A stretch of 26,198 bases of DNA from a bacterium (GTDB lineage Bacteria; Babelota; Babeliae; Babelales; CAIQNR01): NCBI GenBank assembly GCA_947502805.1, contig CANNBR010000006.1, positions 1 through 26,198 on the forward strand, given 5' to 3'. The notes below the pieces were generated by a model. The model was not told where the DNA came from and did not search any database. It was given only the letters and a program-made list of their open reading frames with translations. Positions 23,359-26,198 of the stretch are shown here, piece after piece (the first letter of the stretch is position 1; every line of letters begins with the position of its first letter). The translations under genes were made by a program, and so were the position numbers.

Positions 23359-23876
23359 AGGTAGTAGAAACTGGTTTTGATGGATTGATTATTATTGAGA
23401 CACAGACATATCGCGATGAGCGCGGTCTGTTTTATGAAAGTTGGCGAGAAAATAAATATAAAGAAATAGGAATACAAGAACCTTTTTTACAAGATAATGT
23501 TTCTCTTTCACACAAAAATGTATTGCGGGGACTGCATTATCAAAAAAACCAGGGACAACTGGTGACCGTTTTACAAGGTTCAATTTTTGATGTGGTTGTT
23601 GATCTTAGGCCTGACTCAAAAACCTTTCGAAAATACTTTTCTTTAGAACTTTCGAGTGACTATCCTCGTCAACTGTATATGCCATCTGGATTTGCGCATG
23701 GATTTTATGTGGTGAGTGATATGGTCATTATAAATTATAAGTGCACGCAATATTATAATGCAGCTCATGAGTCAGGAGTTATTTGGAATGATCCTGATCT
23801 TGGTATTAAGTGGCCTTGTGATGATCCAATAGTTAGCGAAAAGGATTTAAATTTTTTACCTTGCGATATGCGTTAA
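23355..23876 (+). CDS. rmlC: dTDP-4-dehydrorhamnose 3,5-epimerase
   Basis: 173-residue cupin, close to the usual 180. Epimerises dTDP-4-keto-6-deoxyglucose at C-3 and C-5. It shows YRDERGLFYESW (19-30), DNVSLSHKNVLRGLHYQ with catalytic His61 (47-63), GSIFDVVVDLRPDSKTF (75-91), MPSGFAHGFYV (109-119), and the Tyr-containing CTQYYNAAHESGVIWNDP. As no recognisable rmlD follows, the 4-keto product must be reduced by another enzyme, perhaps the SDR at 20506-21447, or by a gene elsewhere. A C-5-only epimerase role, as in methylated amino-sugar pathways, is also possible. It is the last gene before the GT4 C-terminal half, with 13 bases between. Confidence 0.93.
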   Translation: MKVVETGFDGLIIIETQTYRDERGLFYESWRENKYKEIGIQEPFLQDNVSLSHKNVLRGLHYQKNQGQLVTVLQGSIFDVVVDLRPDSKTFRKYFSLELSSDYPRQLYMPSGFAHGFYVVSDMVIINYKCTQYYNAAHESGVIWNDPDLGIKWPCDDPIVSEKDLNFLPCDMR

Positions 23877-23889
23877 AGATAGTGAAAAT

Positions 23890-24510
23890 GTGAAAAAGTT
23901 AGATAAAAAAATTACCTTTGGTTTCATTGGGACTTTTGGGCAGTGGCATGGAATTGGAGTTTTAGAAAAAATCATTCCTATTCTTATTGCTGTGAAGAAA
24001 AATATTCATTTTTTATTAATGGGTGATGGGGTTGAGCGTGCGCCGCTTGAACATTCTTTGCGTGAGCAGGACTTGTTAGGATACGTTACTTTCACAGGAA
24101 AAATTCTCCCCGAAGATGCTCCTGTGTATCTAGCGCACTGCGATATTTTTTTATGCCCAACGCAATCAAATAAAGATGGATCACGTTTTTTTGGTTCTCC
24201 TACAAAACTTTTTGAATATATGAGTATGGGTAAACCGGTGATTGCATCGGACCTTGAACAGATAGCAGAGATTATAAGTCCAGCTATGTATATTAAAGAT
24301 TTACACGATAAATCTTTGATAATTACTGATCAAGTTGGGTTTTTGATTAATCCGCTAGATATTCAGGGTTTTGTAGATGCGTGTTTGTTATGCATACATA
24401 TGTCTGATGAGGATAGAAAAAAGATAGGTGTAAATGCGCGCAAGAAAGCTCTTGATCAGTATACGTGGCGTCAGCATGTGAAAAAAATTGTTGATCATGC
24501 TCAGTTGTAG
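23890..24510 (+). CDS. Glycosyltransferase family 4, C-terminal half only (split gene)
   Basis: 206 residues that begin almost exactly at the first strand of the second GT-B domain: FGFIGTFGQWHGIGVLEKI (10-28). The rest of the donor domain follows: LLMGDGVERAPLEHSL, VTFTGKILPEDAPVYLAHCD, then the nucleotide-sugar site GSPTKLFEYMSMGKPVIASD (102-121) with Glu109, GFLINPLD, and the terminal YTWRQHVKKIV. No acceptor domain precedes it; the in-frame sequence upstream is the end of rmlC read in another frame. The matching N-terminal domain is at 10565-11197. The start codon is GTG with a weak ribosome site, and the frame is open upstream for several codons (reading KDSEN), so the original linker may extend a few residues left. 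Intact and undecayed, but alone cannot be a normal GT4. Confidence 0.85.
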   Translation: MKKLDKKITFGFIGTFGQWHGIGVLEKIIPILIAVKKNIHFLLMGDGVERAPLEHSLREQDLLGYVTFTGKILPEDAPVYLAHCDIFLCPTQSNKDGSRFFGSPTKLFEYMSMGKPVIASDLEQIAEIISPAMYIKDLHDKSLIITDQVGFLINPLDIQGFVDACLLCIHMSDEDRKKIGVNARKKALDQYTWRQHVKKIVDHAQL

Positions 24511-24640
24511 AAAATGATAAAACGTTTTGCTTTTTTGCTTAAAAAAGAGAAAACTAGACCGATGTGAGATGGAAAAAAGGCGAGTAGTAATTAGTCCGCC
24601 GTCGTTAAAACTATGGCGTGATCTTAGAAGGAAGAAAAAA

Positions 24641-25687
24641 ATGGCCATGCATCATGAGTATGAATGGAAAGATCGCTCGGTCTTTGTAACAGGAGCAAGC
24701 GGCCTTTTAGGTGGATGGTTGGTGGATGAATTAGTTGCTCGAGGAGCTTCTGTTACTGTTTTAGTACGCGACAGGTTACCCTTTTCGCTTTTAGCAACGC
24801 GTGGGCTTGAAAACAGGGTTAATCTTGTTGCCGGGGATTTATGTGATTTTCCTTCACTGCAGCGGATACTCAATGAGTTTGATATCAATACTGTTTTTCA
24901 TTTGGGTGCGCAAGCAATTGTTGGTTATGCAAATCGCTCTCCTTTATCTACGTTTCATTCAAATATTGAAGGCACGTGGAATCTTTTGGAAGCATGTCGG
25001 CTTTCTCCTTGGGTTAAAAAGATTGTGGTTGCATCAAGCGATAAGGCATATGGAACTCCTGAAAAACTTCCGTACACGGAAGATATGCCATTATTGGCTC
25101 GACACCCTTATGATGTTTCAAAAAGTTGTTCTGATTTGATTGCGCAGTCATATTTTCATACCTATCAATTGCCGGTGTGTATTACTCGATGTGGGAATAT
25201 TTTTGGCGGGGGAGATTTACACTTTAATCGTATTGTTCCTCGTACCATTAAGTTACTTTTACAAGACGAACAACCTGCAATACGTTCAAATGGTCTTTTG
25301 ATTCGCGATTATGTGTATGTAAAAGATGTAGTGCATGGCTACTTATTACTTGCTGAAAAAATGGATGATCAAAAAATACTTGGAGAAGTTTTTAATATAA
25401 GTGAAGAAACTCCTTTAACCGTTATTGAGATGGTTCAATTGATAGCAAAAGTTATGGGCAAGGGGCCGGTCTCTCCGAAAATTCAAGGGGTTATTTCTGG
25501 TGAAATTCCTGAGCAATATCTTTCATGTGAGAAAGCTCGAAAACTTTTAGGGTGGAAAGCTCAGTGGGGAATAGAGCAAGGGTTAAAAGAAACTCATCAA
25601 TGGTATAAAGAGTTTTTTGATAATGAAGTAAATAAAAATTATTCTGTTAACTATGAAAAGAAACATTCTCTATTTGATGTTCTATGA
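24641..25687 (+). CDS. SDR sugar-nucleotide dehydratase/epimerase (4,6-dehydratase-like)
   Basis: 348 residues. VFVTGASGLLGGWLVDELV (14-32) binds the cofactor. HLGAQAIVGYANRSPLSTFH (87-106), NIEGTWNLLEACR (108-120), VASSDKAYG (130-138) and HPYDVSKS with Tyr157/Lys161 follow, then RCGNIFGGGDLHFNRIVPRT and RDYVYVKD. ASSDKAYG plus the NIFGGGDLHFNRIVP segment is typical of the CDP-glucose/GDP-mannose 4,6-dehydratase-like group in exopolysaccharide loci. The substrate cannot be read off. The start at 24641 has AAGGAAG six bases upstream and begins ten residues before the Rossmann core. An in-frame opening back to 24527 would add 38 basic residues without family support. ATGA overlap with the next gene. 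Confidence 0.85.
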   Translation: MAMHHEYEWKDRSVFVTGASGLLGGWLVDELVARGASVTVLVRDRLPFSLLATRGLENRVNLVAGDLCDFPSLQRILNEFDINTVFHLGAQAIVGYANRSPLSTFHSNIEGTWNLLEACRLSPWVKKIVVASSDKAYGTPEKLPYTEDMPLLARHPYDVSKSCSDLIAQSYFHTYQLPVCITRCGNIFGGGDLHFNRIVPRTIKLLLQDEQPAIRSNGLLIRDYVYVKDVVHGYLLLAEKMDDQKILGEVFNISEETPLTVIEMVQLIAKVMGKGPVSPKIQGVISGEIPEQYLSCEKARKLLGWKAQWGIEQGLKETHQWYKEFFDNEVNKNYSVNYEKKHSLFDVL

Positions 25688-26198
25688 TGAAAAAAATCTC
25701 TCTTGTTCTTCCTATTTATAATGAACAAGATACTATCCCTGAATTATATAAACGGCTTACTGCTGCATTATCACAAGACTTTTCAGATTTTTTGCACGAA
25801 ATTATTTTTGTTGATGATGGCAGCAGAGACCAATCTCCCTTGTTGCTTAAAAAACTTTCTGATACTGATCCAACGGTAAAAAGCATTATTTTCAGTAGAA
25901 ACTTTGGCCATCATATTGCCATTAGTGCGGGTCTTGATTATGCCACTGGAGACTATGTCGTTATTATGGATTCTGACTTACAAGATGAACCTGAAAGTAT
26001 TATTACTCTCTACAATAAACTTCAAGAAGGTTATGACGTTGTCTATGCGCAGCGTTTAAATAAAAAGTTTAGTTGGTTTAAGCGCACAATGTCGAAGTTT
26101 TTCCTCACCTGCATGCACTTTCTTATAAATGAAAAAATCGAGATTAACAGTACTATTTTTCGCATCATGAAAAAACAGGTAGTTGATGAAGTGCGCCG
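25684..26198 (+). CDS. GT2 polyprenyl-phosphate glycosyltransferase, GtrB/ArnC/DPM1-like (runs off right edge)
   Basis: The first 171 codons of a family 2 glycosyltransferase; the C-terminus lies outside the window. ISLVLPIYNEQDTIPELYKR (5-24), IIFVDDGSRDQS (40-51), SIIFSRNFGHHIAISAGLDY (67-86), and VVIMDSDLQDEPE (92-104) are the standard sequence of enzymes that transfer a sugar from a nucleotide donor to undecaprenyl phosphate. LNKKFSWFKRTMSKFFL follows as expected before the C-terminal membrane pair. This class makes the periplasmic donor used by GT-C enzymes such as the one at 7266-8606. Its ATG forms an ATGA overlap with the previous stop; the second Met one codon later is also possible. 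Confidence 0.9.
   Translation, partial: MMKKISLVLPIYNEQDTIPELYKRLTAALSQDFSDFLHEIIFVDDGSRDQSPLLLKKLSDTDPTVKSIIFSRNFGHHIAISAGLDYATGDYVVIMDSDLQDEPESIITLYNKLQEGYDVVYAQRLNKKFSWFKRTMSKFFLTCMHFLINEKIEINSTIFRIMKKQVVDEVR

Noticed and set aside
11190..23876. A transposon or prophage as the vehicle of the inserted block
   Set aside because: No transposase, integrase, phage gene, tRNA or long terminal repeat was found at or near either boundary.
11175..23890. Near-match AAAGAGAGT (left junction) and AAAGATAGT (right junction) as a target-site duplication
   Set aside because: Only eight of nine bases agree, the two copies sit in different codon phases relative to the GT4 frame, and A-rich nonamers of this kind are common here. 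It does not define an insertion target.

Overview
The window is AT-rich and almost fully coding. It has two parts: three housekeeping or orphan genes on the minus strand (bases 1-2396), then one very long plus-strand run of 19 overlapping or tightly spaced surface-polysaccharide genes plus one split gene (2558 to the right edge). The content points to a Gram-negative bacterium: an O-antigen-type ABC exporter (Wzm/Wzt), WecB/WecC, RmlABC and many nucleotide-sugar enzymes. The low GC, the small exported orphan protein and the general style of the proteins make me lean towards a host-associated lineage such as Candidatus Dependentiae (TM6). That placement is an inference from style and is not proven here.

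Left region (1-2557): the N-terminal 267 residues of alanyl-tRNA synthetase run off the left edge. Next come a strong rho-independent terminator, an unrecognised exported membrane-anchored protein, and a HIT-family protein with the Ap4A-phosphorylase-like start. A 161-base divergent intergenic region holds a plausible promoter for the polysaccharide run.

Block A (2558-11197): wecB and wecC (UDP-ManNAc, then UDP-ManNAcA), a two-domain oxidoreductase fusion, a GT39-like membrane glycosyltransferase, an AsnB-type amidotransferase, and the N-terminal half of a GT4 glycosyltransferase. Block B (11190-23876): an ABC exporter pair, a GT2-like transferase, a zinc-type C-methyltransferase, a DegT aminotransferase, a CmcI-type O-methyltransferase, a second methyltransferase, a NeuD/PglD-type acetyltransferase, a second DegT aminotransferase, an FdtA-type 3,4-ketoisomerase, an SDR and rmlB, rmlA, rmlC. 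Block C (23890-26198): the C-terminal half of the same kind of GT4 enzyme, an SDR dehydratase/epimerase and the start of a GtrB/ArnC-like GT2.

The most striking observation is that the two GT4 halves at 10565-11197 and 23890-24510 together make one normal enzyme of about 416 residues. They are cut exactly in the interdomain linker and separated by the 12.7-kb block B. The simplest reading is that a complete ABC-export O-antigen and amino-deoxysugar module landed inside a GT4 gene. Both halves remain open and translatable, so a two-piece GT-B enzyme is possible. Other points worth checking are a nine-G tract in the SAM-binding loop of a methyltransferase (candidate phase variation), and a sugar pathway that predicts a methylated amino-dideoxyhexose. 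No initiating phosphoglycosyltransferase, Wzx/Wzy, O-antigen ligase, transposase, tRNA or CRISPR array was seen.
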